Of a DNA stretch of 64,000 nucleotides, positions 47,036-57,230 are shown one piece after another. The DNA is taken from positions 744,001 to 808,000 of the forward strand of contig MU271153.1 in the NCBI GenBank assembly GCA_021432605.1. The letters run 5' to 3'. The position numbers and the translations under genes are program-made. Position 1 is the first letter of the stretch; each line of letters begins with the position of its first letter. The notes beneath the pieces are model-generated. The model saw only the letters and a program-made list of their open reading frames with translations. It was not told the DNA's origin and searched no databases. This DNA comes from Coniochaeta sp. PMI_546. Its lineage: Eukaryota; Ascomycota; Sordariomycetes; Coniochaetales; Coniochaetaceae.

Positions 47036-48541
47036 ATGACAAACACGAGCCGATTGGAGGAGTGTGTGGACGACTTGGTCAAGGCGGCCAGCATCCTAAG
47101 AGACCATGGTCAGACCATCAGTAGTGCTCCCGATTCAACACTAGAAACGATTCACGCACGGCGGTTTATCCTAGCCACGGCAAGAAAGCTGGAAAGTTTG
47201 TTGTTTCAGCCCGTGGATTTTCTCCAGCATTTGGCCAGCAAGGTAATTCCCAACCTTCTATACGTCCCACGCACCTCTGGATCTACCTAGCATGACTGCC
47301 CTGGCTTCAACATTTGCATCAGTTGACCTTGCTTCATGTGTCATTTTCCGTTCTTCGGTCGTCAAACATCATGTATTCTTTGATAGAGATCAGAACTGTC
47401 CTAACAATGCCAACAGAATCAACAGCTTGCATGCCTCCAATGGCTGGGAGAGTTCCATGTGCTTGCATACATACCCCTCGAGGGCACTGTATCCATTACG
47501 GATGTAGCGGATCTAGCCGATGTTCCCCTTAAACAACTCCACCGCGTGGTGCGTCTCATGGCTTTGGCTGGCTTCCTGCGTGAACCTGTACCTGGATTGG
47601 TTGAGCACACAGAGATATCGGCCGGTTTTGTTAACAGACCCGTGCTGCTGGACGCCGCAATTTTTCTCGCCGAGACCGCGGCGCCCAATGCTCTGCACAT
47701 GGCAGCAACCACCAGAGGCAAGCAAGAGAAACCACGGGGCCAGCCGCAGTATGATGGACGCCCAGGAGACAGCTCGTACATTATGACTTGCAAGGAAGAG
47801 CAAGCATTCCAATCCGTGTTTCAACCGCCCGTGAAATTACAGCGACACAGGTCTGCCTTCTTCAAGTTCATGAGCGACTCGGGTCGTGGCAGTCTGGGGC
47901 TGCTCGGCCAGCTAAATTGGGCTAGCCTCGGAAATGCTTGTGTGGTTGACGTCGGGGGTCACTCCACAGGATCTATCATGACTTTAGCAGGACTCTACAC
48001 GTCACTTCACTTCGTCATTCAGATCGAGGAGTCAAGTTTGACAAAACACAACATGAGAGCTATGAGTAGCGACCCAGAGCTAGGTCACCGGATCACCAGG
48101 ACCAAACGAGCCATTGGAACACCGCAGACAGTGCAGCCAGCTGCCGTATATTTAGTGCAGATATGGACTCATAGTCCGCTCATCCCTATTCGATCGCGGG
48201 TCACTGTTGAACTAAGAGCTCATCTTGGGGTTCTTGAGGCCAACAGATCCGCCTTACTCATTCTGATGGTGCAGCTAGTCCCAAATCCCAATGCTGTTGA
48301 CATCCATACCGAGGAATTGGCACGAGTGCGTGACCTGTCACTTCTACAGCTTGTGAATGATGAGGACTTGGAGGAATGTGAGCTTAAGATCTTGGTTGAA
48401 AGTGTGCAGGACGACAAGGGACATCTCACTGTGATCAAGACGATGCGTTCCCCCAACAGTTCTGAGGTTGCGGTCGGCATCAAATACCAGGTTGACGGGA
48501 AAACAAAGCACCAACTTGCATTCATGCCGGACGCGATTTAG
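47036..48541 (+). CDS. AflS/AflJ-like methyltransferase-fold pathway regulator
   Basis: About 443 residues in two exons, 47036-47242 and 47417-48541; the 174-nt intron is long for this genome. The order fits the AflS/AflJ group. A helical N terminus (MTNTSRLEECVDDLVKAASI) is followed by the CLQWLGEFHVLAYIPLEG block, a winged-helix stretch (ITDVADLADVPLKQLHRVVRLM) and a Rossmann part related to COMT-type O-methyltransferases. In true methyltransferases the SAM loop reads DVGGGxG; here it is DVGGHSTGS. Known: AflS is a co-activator that works with the Zn2Cys6 protein AflR and is not a catalytic methyltransferase. A regulator role in the adjacent polyketide cluster is the best inference; a true O-methyltransferase is the alternative. 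Confidence 0.8.
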
Positions 48542-49062
48542 TTGGGCAGACATACTACACTGCAAAGATCAGATGATACGCTATATATCTAAGCCATTAA
48601 GTATCTACACGTACTTCCATGGCTATCAAGACGGACAACTACGGGAAAGTATCTTGACACAGGTTCACTCGTGTACAGACATCCCATTTAGCAGAACAAA
48701 GAGACTTCACATTGCATCTACAAGGCGATTTTGACAGGTAGACTCATCCACGGCTATTTTCTGACGTGGCTCAACGACCAGGAGTGGGAGTATCCCGTGC
48801 GCCGTATCTCAGTCTCAACCCAGTAGACGACTCGGCATGAATGCAAGTCGGCAAATAACGACAAGAGGACAGACAAGCAATACCGAGGTCCGAAATACCG
48901 ATGCGTAGTCCGAACAGCGTTTGGTCCGAATAGGAGCAAATATCACGTTGATATCTTTCGAGGTATATGCATGAAGTCATATCGACAGGCTAGCCAGAAA
49001 GACAAGCTTTCGACGGCAACGAAAATTGCTTCTCACATTTGCTCCCTGCATCAGCTGCCATC
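48542..49062. promoter_or_regulatory. Promoter of the cluster SDR with three GTCCGAA repeats
   Basis: 520 bp between the AflS-like gene and the SDR. GTCCGAA occurs at 48888-48894, 48908-48914 and 48924-48930, spaced 20 and 16 bp apart and 130-175 bp before the SDR ATG. The first copy overlaps ACCGAGGTC (48882-48890), a word also found in other cluster promoters. Confidence 0.6.
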
Positions 49063-50008
49063 ATGTCGGCTTCAGACACTCGCCTGCATACCACTTCTCA
49101 TATACCCTACCGACTCGATGGCAAGGTCGCTCTTGTGACTGGTTCCGGCCGTGGTATTGGTGCCGCTATGGCCATCGAACTCGGCCGTTGCGGTGCTATG
49201 GTCGTCGTCAACTACGCCAAGTCCAAGACAGCAGCAGAAAGAGTCGTCGCCGAGATTAAGAGCCTGGGTTCAGATGCTATTGCGATTCAAGCTAATGTTG
49301 CTATCGTTGCTGAAACCACTAGGCTCATGGATGAATCGATTAGGCACTTCGGCAGGCTCGACGTTGTGTGCAGCAATGCTGGTGTCGTCAGTTTCGGGCA
49401 TCTCGGCGATGTGACTGAGGTATACTTCTTTGAGCCACACCGCCGAGTTGAGAGTTTACAATTCACTGACTCTGGACAAAAAGGAGGAGTTCGACCGCGT
49501 CTTTGCCCTCAACACACGTGGCCAGTTCTTCGTAGCCCGTGAAGCATACCGCCATCTGAGCCTCGGCGGCCGAATCATTCTCATGTCATCAAACACAGCC
49601 AAGGACTTTACTGTGCCTAAACACTCACTCTACGCGGGTTCCAAGGGCGCCATTGATTCCTTCGTTCGTGTCTTCTCCAAGGACTGCGGCGACAAGAAGA
49701 TCACGGTCAATGCTGTTGCGCCTGGAGGTACCGTTACAGACATGTTCCATGACGTCTCACACCACTACATACCAAATGGGGAGAAGTATACTACCGCGGA
49801 GCGCCAGGCGGTATGGTATCCCTGTTCTTCCTCGCTTGAGGGTTCACTTTGTTGACAGCCTTCATATGTGCAGATGGCCGCCCATGCGTCACCGTTGACA
49901 CGCAATGGATTCCCAATTGATATTGCACGCGTCGTCTGTTTCCTGGCTAGCAATGAAGGGGAATGGGTCAATGGCAAGACTCTTACCCTTGATGGTGGTG
50001 CAGCTTAG
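49063..50008 (+). CDS. SDR reductase of the trihydroxynaphthalene/versicolorin-reductase type
   Basis: NADPH-dependent reductase of aromatic polyketides, 272 residues in three exons (49063-49419, 49484-49810 and 49874-50008; 273 codons). Cofactor motif TGSGRGIG at residues 26-33, NAG near residue 110, Ser154/155, and catalytic Tyr169-x3-Lys173. The [22 protein letters not shown] block and the C-terminal [19 protein letters not shown] are typical of the T3HN/T4HN reductase, Ver-1 and MdpC group, which removes a hydroxyl from naphthols or anthraquinones. Splicing is needed to join VTE to EEFDRVF. In the cluster it would deoxygenate an emodin-type intermediate; the exact substrate is inference. 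Confidence 0.93.
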
Positions 50009-50761
50009 ATGGATTCCGAATCTAGAGGCTTCTGTTTCTCTCAACCACATATCCTGAACCGATGACTAGACTTGCCTACAATCTGTCTCATGCGTGTCTT
50101 TCGAATGTGTCATGACGGCATCTTGCGACAGCATCCGGGATACGTCACACCCTAGCTAGAGCGTAAGCGGGAACATAAACTTTCCGAGGTCATAGTCTCT
50201 TCGTACATCTGGAACTCCGACGGGCTGTCGTCCCCGATACACGACATTGAGTCAGATGCTGTGGAACTTATATGACCGGATTTTCCCGAGATAAACTGAC
50301 AATGTCCAATATGCGATTTCGTGGCACTCTACAGTTGCACAGTTGTTGTGAGCAATTGGCGAGAGAGAAGTCCCTCAACATTGTCATGATCTGGGAGCAA
50401 GAGCTAGTCAGTTCTCAGCTACATGGCGACTGTGTTCATTGAAGGTAACTCAACTGCGGGTTATTTGACCGACCTAGTTTACTGACCTCAAATTCGCTCT
50501 CGCGTTACATGATATATTAGCAGCAACGTTGTACACTGTGCAACGGATAAGCACCGAAAAATTCTCTGAATCGTGTAGCACCCAAGACGGTGACACAACC
50601 TACATTACCTAGGCTAGGCGTGTTGTCTATCGTTACACATGTCTATAAGACCAAGGTTTTCTTTCCATTTCTTCCGTCCCATTCATTATGGTCATCTAGA
50701 CGTCTACACATGTTTTTGTCCAGGTTCAGTCGTATTCTGTCCATCTGCTACCTCTACTAGA
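50009..50761. other. Convergent 3' region, SDR and MBL thioesterase
   Basis: About 750 bp with no supported gene; 3' flanks of two converging cluster genes. Confidence 0.55.
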
Positions 50762-51831
50762 CTAATCGATGGTAAACCAACTCCTCTCACCGTTTCTAAC
50801 ACGGAATGCAACCTTCCCGTCCTCAACAAGCTTCTTCAGCACCTCTCCTATGAAAGGCTCAATAGCCAAGCGTCTGACATCGGGGTCCAGCTCATCGCCG
50901 TGCATAGCAGTCACCAGCTTGCTCAAGGTAGTGCTGCTTCCTGTTTGCACCAAAGCCTGTAACACCTGCGTCTCGCGCCGCCGTTTAGCTGATAGCTCCA
51001 GCGCAATCTTCCCCGGCAGGTTTGGCACAACCACGCCGTGAGCGGGGTAGCCAATCTTGCAATCATGTTTTTCCATAATCGATAGCGAGGCCATCCATGT
51101 ACTCAGCTGCTCGACTGCTGCTGTTCCGTGACCCAGGATGTTGTCACCTGTGAACATGGCGTCTTCTTCCTCGAGAACAAAGCACATGTGATCGTGTGAA
51201 TGACCAGGTGCATGAACAGCACGGACGGTAGCTCCTTCAACCTTGAATATCTGACCATCCGAAATGGACTTTTGAACGCTGGATGGTGTGTGCTTGTAGA
51301 TGGAGTTTGTCAGATGAGGGTATAAACGAATCAGGTCCGGTACGCCGCCAGTGTGGTCGCCGTGCCAATGTGTCAGAAGGACGTGCGATAGAGATATGTT
51401 CGTTCGGGCGAGGATCGATGAGATGATCTCTATCCATTCTGGAATGCCTTGACCTGTGTCGATTAGGAGCCTTTGATTCCCGGTTCCCACGATGTACGTG
51501 TTTGTTCCTTGGAGTGTGAACTACGAAAAGTCAGCACATAAAGACCTCAGTAATATCTGCATGCCGGGATTACCTTTCCCGCGTTTTGCCCCAACACGCG
51601 GAGCACCCGCGGTGTGACCTGCTCGACATCCGATATCTCTGGTAGCCGCGCAAGCTGTGCTTCAAGGAAGCCTTCGAAGGCGCAAATGTTGAGTGATTTG
51701 TTGATTTGCTTGTAGCCGCCCTTGTGCTTCTTTGATGCCGCGTCCTCCCTGACGGCTATCTCATCAACAGTTGCGGAGGTAGCATTCTTATCTTGTGCTT
51801 TGGAGGTACGAGCTTCCGTTTGGTGAACCAT
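50762..51831 (-). CDS. Metallo-beta-lactamase-type thioesterase (atrochrysone carboxyl ACP thioesterase type)
   Basis: Zinc hydrolase of 338 residues in two exons (51831-51574 and 51520-50762; 339 codons). Metal motif THWHGDH at residues 136-142, then APGHSHDH and TGDNILGHG, and a C-terminal winged-helix stretch (LVTAMHGDELDPDVRRLAIEPF). Known: proteins of this group release the octaketide from TE-less non-reducing polyketide synthases, giving atrochrysone carboxylic acid. The synthase at 57978 has no thioesterase domain, so this enzyme is very likely its releasing partner. It shares a promoter with the NmrA-like gene. Length and motifs are complete. Known relatives of this type are often called LACTB2-like. 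Confidence 0.93.
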
Positions 51832-52313
51832 ACTTACATGTCAAGTATCAAAAGGTGGAAGGTGAACTTGACTTGGCGTGGTTCGGAGGTTCATGCCTAG
51901 CACACATCGATCATAGTGACTCTTCAAATAGGACGATATCACAGTCTAATGGATTCACGTGCACTCAGACAGAGGTCGGACCGAGATGTTAGCCAGAGGC
52001 TGACAAGGTATCACGGGTCAGCGGGTACCTTGCAGGTGTATCAGGGCCACATCCACGTCGTTGAAGTCGTGTTCGGGACTCGGAGTGCTGAAGCCCAGTT
52101 GTGGAGTTTGGTCAGTGTCGTCGGGCTTTCGGGTTTTTGCGCGGCAGATGGAGTTGACCGCCACATGTTAAGCATCCTCCACAATCTCGGTCAGTCTCTT
52201 CTCGGCGCAATATTCCGCCGTCCTGGATCGGCCTATATCTACTGATCGGTTATGTCTCTCTATACCAGAAGAATCCGGACACAAACTCTGCGCTTGTCAG
52301 GTCGATCACCGCC
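51832..52313. promoter_or_regulatory. Divergent promoter, MBL thioesterase and NmrA-like gene
   Basis: About 480 bp. A GAGGTCGGACCGAG segment at 51972-51985 includes the palindrome TCGGACCGA. More CGG-containing segments lie near 52075-52090 (TTCGGGACTCGGAG) and 52125-52140. These are candidate Zn2Cys6 sites. Confidence 0.55.
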
Positions 52314-53108
52314 ATGCCTACCTTTGCAGTCATGGGCAGCACAGGTAACACCGGCACCTGTCTGGTCCGCAATCTGCTCGAGCACTCCCCACACAATCAC
52401 GTCAATGCCTACTGTCGCAACAAAGCAAAGCTAATCGACTTGGTTCCTGAAGCTGTCGACAACAAGAGAGTGACAGTATTTGAGGGCAGTTTCAGTGACA
52501 CAGATCTCATTGACTCACTTCTACAAGACACGAAGGCTGTCTTCTTAGCAGTGACCAGCAATGACAATATTCCTGGCATACGGTTGAACACTGAGACGGC
52601 CTTAACCGTCATTAGATCGATATACCGCCTACGCGATGCCTCAGGGCCGGGATTTAGATGTCCAAAAGTGATCTTGCTCAGTGCCTCCGCCCCTGACGAC
52701 CATCTCTCACGCAATATGTCCAAGCTGTTCCGGCCAATTATCCTCCGTGCTGCTTCGGCTGTCTACTTAGACATATGTCGCGCGGAAGATATCCTACGTT
52801 CGCACGACCATTGTATCCAGTCGGTCTATGTGAAGCCGGCTGGCCTGAGCATGGATGTTGCGCGAGGATACGAGCTGACGCTCGATGATCAGGAGAGCTT
52901 CCTTAGTTACAATGATCTGGCTGATGCCATGATTGAAGTGGCTGCCGATGACGATGAGGGGCGATGGGTGGGAAAGAGTGTTGGCATCGTCAACAAAGTG
53001 CGTGGACAAGGCGCGAAGTTTCCGACGGGCACTCCGAAGCTTATTGCCGCTGGATTCATCAGACATATGGCTCCTTGGTTACATCCTTATCTTCCGTCAT
53101 CCGGTTGA
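52314..53108 (+). CDS. NmrA-like NAD(P)-binding oxidoreductase (atypical SDR)
   Basis: Intronless, 264 residues. The N-terminal glycine motif FAVMGSTGNTGTCLV (Gly8, Gly11, Gly14) is the Rossmann nucleotide-binding loop of atypical SDRs. The following FEGSFSDTDLIDSLL, AVFLAVTSN and VILLSASAPDD strands complete the fold. No Tyr-x3-Lys pair of classical SDRs is visible, as is usual in this group. Relatives occur in aflatoxin-type and anthraquinone clusters (AvfA, AflX, MdpK-like proteins), where they take part in ring oxidation or rearrangement. The same kind of tailoring step is inferred here. Start is the ATG at 52314. Confidence 0.85.
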   Translation: MPTFAVMGSTGNTGTCLVRNLLEHSPHNHVNAYCRNKAKLIDLVPEAVDNKRVTVFEGSFSDTDLIDSLLQDTKAVFLAVTSNDNIPGIRLNTETALTVIRSIYRLRDASGPGFRCPKVILLSASAPDDHLSRNMSKLFRPIILRAASAVYLDICRAEDILRSHDHCIQSVYVKPAGLSMDVARGYELTLDDQESFLSYNDLADAMIEVAADDDEGRWVGKSVGIVNKVRGQGAKFPTGTPKLIAAGFIRHMAPWLHPYLPSSG

Positions 53109-53610
53109 GATGCCAGAAGACAAATCACATCTATTGGTGTGGAGAGTACATAGTATATGTCAGCTGTGTTATAATGCATCTATTTGCAGCGAAGCCCATA
53201 CGTGCATCATTCTTGGAGCCGCGGGTCTGATAGACCACCTTGTGATACTTGAACCTGACACGCGCACAAAGCTCAGACTGTTGCTCCCTGGTATCCTGCA
53301 TTGGAGAAGTCGTGTCGGCGTTAGCAACTGTCGGCACACGCGGATTTGCTTAGCTCAACCGAGGTCGGGCCTCGTGATAGCGAGGAAATTCGAGATCCGA
53401 CACCATCGCAGCCATCCATTGCTAAGACGAAACCTGTTTTAGTGGCATGACAAGCGCACAATCAGGACATCAGGTGTTCTGAGGTAAGCACAACCCATGA
53501 AAAGCATATTGCACGATCAGCGAACATCTCAGAGGACATAGAAGAACATATACCCTACAACACCGGTGTTACGTCAATCAAAGTGGTTACCCAGATAACA
53601 GTTTCAAGAT
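53109..53610. promoter_or_regulatory. Promoter of the cluster 12-TMS MFS gene
   Basis: About 500 bp. It contains ACCGAGGTCGGGCCTCG at 53358-53374, in which GAGG and CCTC flank TCGGG. The ACCGAGGTC word is shared with the SDR promoter and, on the other strand, with the synthase promoter. Confidence 0.5.
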
Positions 53611-55164
53611 ATGGACCTGAACAGAGAGCCTCTGCCGGTGACGGGAGCACTTACAGCTGCCTCATCTTTTGAGCATCTATCATTTGACCATCCATCGTTC
53701 AACCACTCCTCTTTCGACCTCCATTCGTTGGGTACTCAGTCCCTTGAAGCACTTCATATCCCGAAACTCGAGTTTGAAGTGGACTGGATTGGATCCGATG
53801 ACCCAACAAACCCAAGGAATTGGAAGACGTCAAGTCGCATGCTGCAGATTCTCCCAATCGCATTCTTTTCTTTGAACATGAATCTTGCAGCTACCATGTT
53901 TGCGCCTGGTGTCGACGAGCTCGTCGAAGAATTTGGTATCAACAATCCAACTATCGCTACCATGACCCTCAGTATCTATGTCTTGGGCTTTGGCATGGGC
54001 GTGGTCATCGCGCCAATATCCGAACTCTACGGCCGGTTATGGCTCTACCACATTTCTAATGCTGTGTTGCTTGCTTTTACTCTGGGTTGCGCCTTTGCTA
54101 CAAACACGGTCTCCTTCATGATATTCCGTTTCCTAGCCGGCTGTGCGGGCTCGGTGCCGATGACATGCGGCGGCGGGACTGTAGCCGACATCATCCCTCA
54201 CAAGGACCGGGGAAAGTTCATGGCACTTTGGGGGCTTGGGCCTCTGATAGGCCCTGTGGTGGGGCCCATTGTTGGGGGTTTCATGTCGCAGACTGTTGGC
54301 TGGCGATGGACGTTCCGCCTGCTTGCGATACTCGGTGGCATCTCTCTCGTTGGTGGCCTTGTCGTTCTTCGCGAAACCCACGAAGGGACCCTCCTCAGGC
54401 ACAAGGTAGCTCAATTGCGCAAGACCAATGGCAGTGTCTCCTACACCGTTGTCTCGCGAGTCAACAAAGTCGGCGATCTATCTCCCATCACTTTCGTCTG
54501 GAGCGCTCTTCTGCGCCCAACGAAGATGCTTCTCTTCTCGCCCATCGTCCTCTGTTCATCACTTTACAACGCTGTCGTCTTTGGTCTCATGTTCCTGCTC
54601 TTCGATACGTTTCCTCAGGTTTTCGATCGCACATACAGTTTCTCCCCGGGTGTCCAGGGGCTTGCATATCTGGGGTTTGGGTTTGGCACACTGCTAAGCA
54701 TGGCAATCATGACCAAGTACAGCGACAGACTGATGAAACATACCTCTAATGTCAAGGCTTGTCCCGAATCACGTCTGAAGTTGATGATGTACTTCTCCTT
54801 CGCGATTCCAGTAGGATTCCTCTGGTACGGATGGTCTGCGCAGGCTCGGGCACATTGGATGCTGCCCATTTTGGGCACTTTTGTCATCGGCTTTGGGTCA
54901 TTGTTCGTCATGCTGACAACGCAAATATATCTTGTGGATGTGTTCGACGCGCAGGCTGCTGCTTCGGCACTGAGTGCTGCCCTCATTACGCGGATCCTAT
55001 TTGGTACTTTCTTGCCTTTCTGTGCCACTCCTTTATACGAGAGGCTTGGGCTAGGATGGGGAAACAGCTCGTTAGGCTTTGTGGTATTGGCACTGAGTCC
55101 TGTGCCTTTTGTGTTTTATCGATATGGGCGATCGATCAGGGAGAGGTTTCCTATTAACTTCTAG
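53611..55164 (+). CDS. MFS exporter, DHA1 (12-TMS) type
   Basis: Intronless proton antiporter of 517 residues. A cytosolic N terminus with repeated SFDHPSFNHSSFDLHS phrases precedes the family hallmark DDPTNPRNW. Membrane segments follow, with the conserved ISELYGR loop (motif A variant) and GPLIGPVVGPIVGGF (motif C). A second set of six helices completes the domain. Known relatives move drugs, polyamines and secondary metabolites. Position inside the cluster and a shared promoter motif suggest export of a pathway compound. This is the second exporter of the cluster, and of a different family from the one at 44019. Confidence 0.93.
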   Translation: MDLNREPLPVTGALTAASSFEHLSFDHPSFNHSSFDLHSLGTQSLEALHIPKLEFEVDWIGSDDPTNPRNWKTSSRMLQILPIAFFSLNMNLAATMFAPGVDELVEEFGINNPTIATMTLSIYVLGFGMGVVIAPISELYGRLWLYHISNAVLLAFTLGCAFATNTVSFMIFRFLAGCAGSVPMTCGGGTVADIIPHKDRGKFMALWGLGPLIGPVVGPIVGGFMSQTVGWRWTFRLLAILGGISLVGGLVVLRETHEGTLLRHKVAQLRKTNGSVSYTVVSRVNKVGDLSPITFVWSALLRPTKMLLFSPIVLCSSLYNAVVFGLMFLLFDTFPQVFDRTYSFSPGVQGLAYLGFGFGTLLSMAIMTKYSDRLMKHTSNVKACPESRLKLMMYFSFAIPVGFLWYGWSAQARAHWMLPILGTFVIGFGSLFVMLTTQIYLVDVFDAQAAASALSAALITRILFGTFLPFCATPLYERLGLGWGNSSLGFVVLALSPVPFVFYRYGRSIRERFPINF

Positions 55165-55479
55165 ACGCGAGTGCGGGTACATCGTCCAATGTCTCGCCAA
55201 ATTAAGGAGCGATCGGACCAGGTAGACACAACTTAAAGGGTGCGTACACAGCATCGAGAAGCTTTAGATACCAAGGCCCACGAAGATCTTCGTGCAGCAA
55301 ACTAGGCTTGTTGGTATGAACCTCCCAATCGGGTGTCACAGTATGTTGCCATATGGTACACAGCTTGTCGCTCCCATGTCCATGGGTCTTTGGTAAACCC
55401 TCTCCTGCCAACAATCGCTCAACCCTAATACTTTCCCCCCTGAAACAAGCCAACTGCCTTCGCTACTATGATAAAGACT
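55165..55479. other. Convergent 3' region, MFS gene and ABM monooxygenase
   Basis: About 315 bp with no supported gene. Confidence 0.5.
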
Positions 55480-55886
55480 CTAATCTCTTCCTCGGTAACT
55501 ATCCTTTCTAACACTGACCCAGTGGCACCCCATCCGGCTATAGATTTCGACCTCGGGATTCTTCATCAGCATTGGTGTGATGGTTGCATAATAGGGCTTA
55601 TAGTAGTCCTTCTTTAGCTGCACCTATTCGTCTCTCAGCATTGTTACAACGTATACCGCTGTGTTGTACTTACGTCGTTCAAGTACTCAGTCGTAGCATC
55701 CCAGTTCTCCACCAATTTGAACACGCCCAATTCTTTCTGATGCTGGTAAACCTCGAAGAACGTGTTGAGTGGTTCCGCTGTGACTGCGTCCATGGTAGGC
55801 TTGAGGGCAACCAGGAAAGCTTCCGCATAGGATGGAAAGACGGTCAACTTGACATGCACAGAGACCGAAGATGAGAGCTCAGCCAT
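55480..55886 (-). CDS. ABM-type small monooxygenase (two exons)
   Basis: Predicted cofactor-free small oxygenase or related dimeric alpha+beta barrel protein, 118 residues. Exons 55886-55674 and 55623-55480 with a 50-nt intron (GTAAGT to TAG); 119 codons in total. The first exon begins MAELSSSVSVHVKLTVFP and continues FEVYQHQKELGVFKLVENWDATTEYL, the beta-alpha-beta pattern of antibiotic-biosynthesis-monooxygenase (ABM) domains. The second exon adds KKDYYKPYYATITPMLM and ends in SYRGRD. It is missing from a simple open-frame reading. An upstream in-frame ATG at 55961 would add 25 residues, but the shorter start fits the family length. In polyketide clusters such proteins oxidise anthrones or cleave rings; the role here is inferred. 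Confidence 0.78.
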
Positions 55887-56525
55887 GTCTTCTGTTTTAA
55901 CGTTTGAGGAGATTAATTCGCACATCTGTTTTGAAATTTGGAGGTACATAGAAATTTGCATGGCGGCGGCCTCCTCTTAAATGGACCATTACATGGGAAG
56001 TTGGTAGTGTCAAGGACAATGTAGGGGGCATTTCGAGTGGCAGAGTAAACTATTTGGCGGGCCCTTAGCAATACCGTTGTCGGGCTCCGACAAACATTGA
56101 GCCGCGATCACCGAAAGCCACTCACAATGCCTATCAACTTTGTTAAAGCGAGGAACTATGATTTACAGGGGCAGAGCCTACCATTGCTTAGTAATTGTTG
56201 CAGACCTAGGAATGGACTGGACTCAGTTCGAATATGTGCTGCATGGCCACATAACACTTGATGTATCAACTAGCTAGTTTATGTACTGACATGACAATTC
56301 TGTTATTCTAGTAATGGATGATCAAAACCGACAAGATCTGCCTCAGATATTCGGAAAAGACAGTAATTTAAGAACTCAATTCAGGAAAGCCGATGGTGAG
56401 TGAGGAATTGATTATCGCACACTACCTGATCTTAGTAGTATCGTGGGAACACTACTACAAGTGAGAACAGCCAGACTTCAGTCTCAAGACGTTCGTATAA
56501 ATACTTTCACTGCGATGTTTCTGAC
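55887..56525. promoter_or_regulatory. Promoter of the ABM gene with a TGTCGG-N3-CCGACA palindrome
   Basis: A perfect 6+3+6 inverted repeat, TGTCGG GCT CCGACA, at 56078-56092, about 190 bp before the ABM ATG. The CGG-N3-CCG core is a form of site bound by Zn2Cys6 dimers. The rest is the 3' flank of the small secreted protein. Confidence 0.65.
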
Positions 56526-57230
56526 TTAAACTGTCGTGTTGGAGGATGCATTTTTGGGAAAAGAAGCTGACATAAAGGGGGTCGGAGTGATGCCCGTTAG
56601 TTTCCCATTTGCTTCAAGAATGTCAATGGCGTTCTGTAATCTTTGCTCGTGAGATTGCGTCAGATCTATTCGAAAACTCAGTCAGCTTTAGAACTTGTGT
56701 TCGTCACAGAATGACTACATACTAGGTACCAGTCCTGTCCAGCAGCCATAAGTCTTGATTGTGATGACTGTCTCATTTTGAAAGACACCCTTGCCCTCGA
56801 GACCGACGTAAAACCCAGGTCTAGTCCCGTTTGAAGCAGAAACTGGATCAATGTACTGTTGATACCGCTGTTCAAAGGAGCCGTCTTTGCCGACCTTGTA
56901 CACCATGAGCTGTTCGGACAGGTCGCCCATTGGCTCACGGAAAGTGCGGATGGACCCGACCGTGTTGTCTGGCCCTATCTTGTTGATCGGCGTTTCGTGC
57001 GCATACCAGTAGGTGTCGTAGAAATCGTTCATCAGGATTCTGGCTTCATCGATAGGAGCGCCAATGATGCCAAGTGTCACTGTCTCGTAATAGTATGATG
57101 GCGTAGTGCATGTGCACGGAGACGAGTACTTTAGAGAGCACTCTGGCAACTTTGAAACGTGTGTTCGTGGGATGTGTGCTCCCACAGCCTTCAAGGCTAA
57201 GAGGGAGACAAATGATGTCTTGACTGACAT
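56526..57230 (-). CDS. Small secreted cluster protein, unknown function (possible SRPBCC fold)
   Basis: 215 residues in two exons (57230-56723 and 56665-56526; 216 codons, GT-AG intron of 57 nt). The N terminus MSVKTSFVSLLALKAVGAHI reads as a signal peptide. The body has an alternating strand pattern (ETVTLGIIGAPIDEARILMN, GSIRTFREPMGDLSEQLMVY, GVFQNETVITIKTYGCWTG) that loosely recalls SRPBCC/Bet v1-like binding proteins or cyclases; this is a weak inference. Two Cys pairs and Asn-x-Ser/Thr sites, including NASSNTT at the end, fit a secreted glycoprotein. The second exon, after the TYGCWTG segment, is needed for a complete protein. A secreted protein embedded among polyketide biosynthesis genes is unusual. 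Confidence 0.75.
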
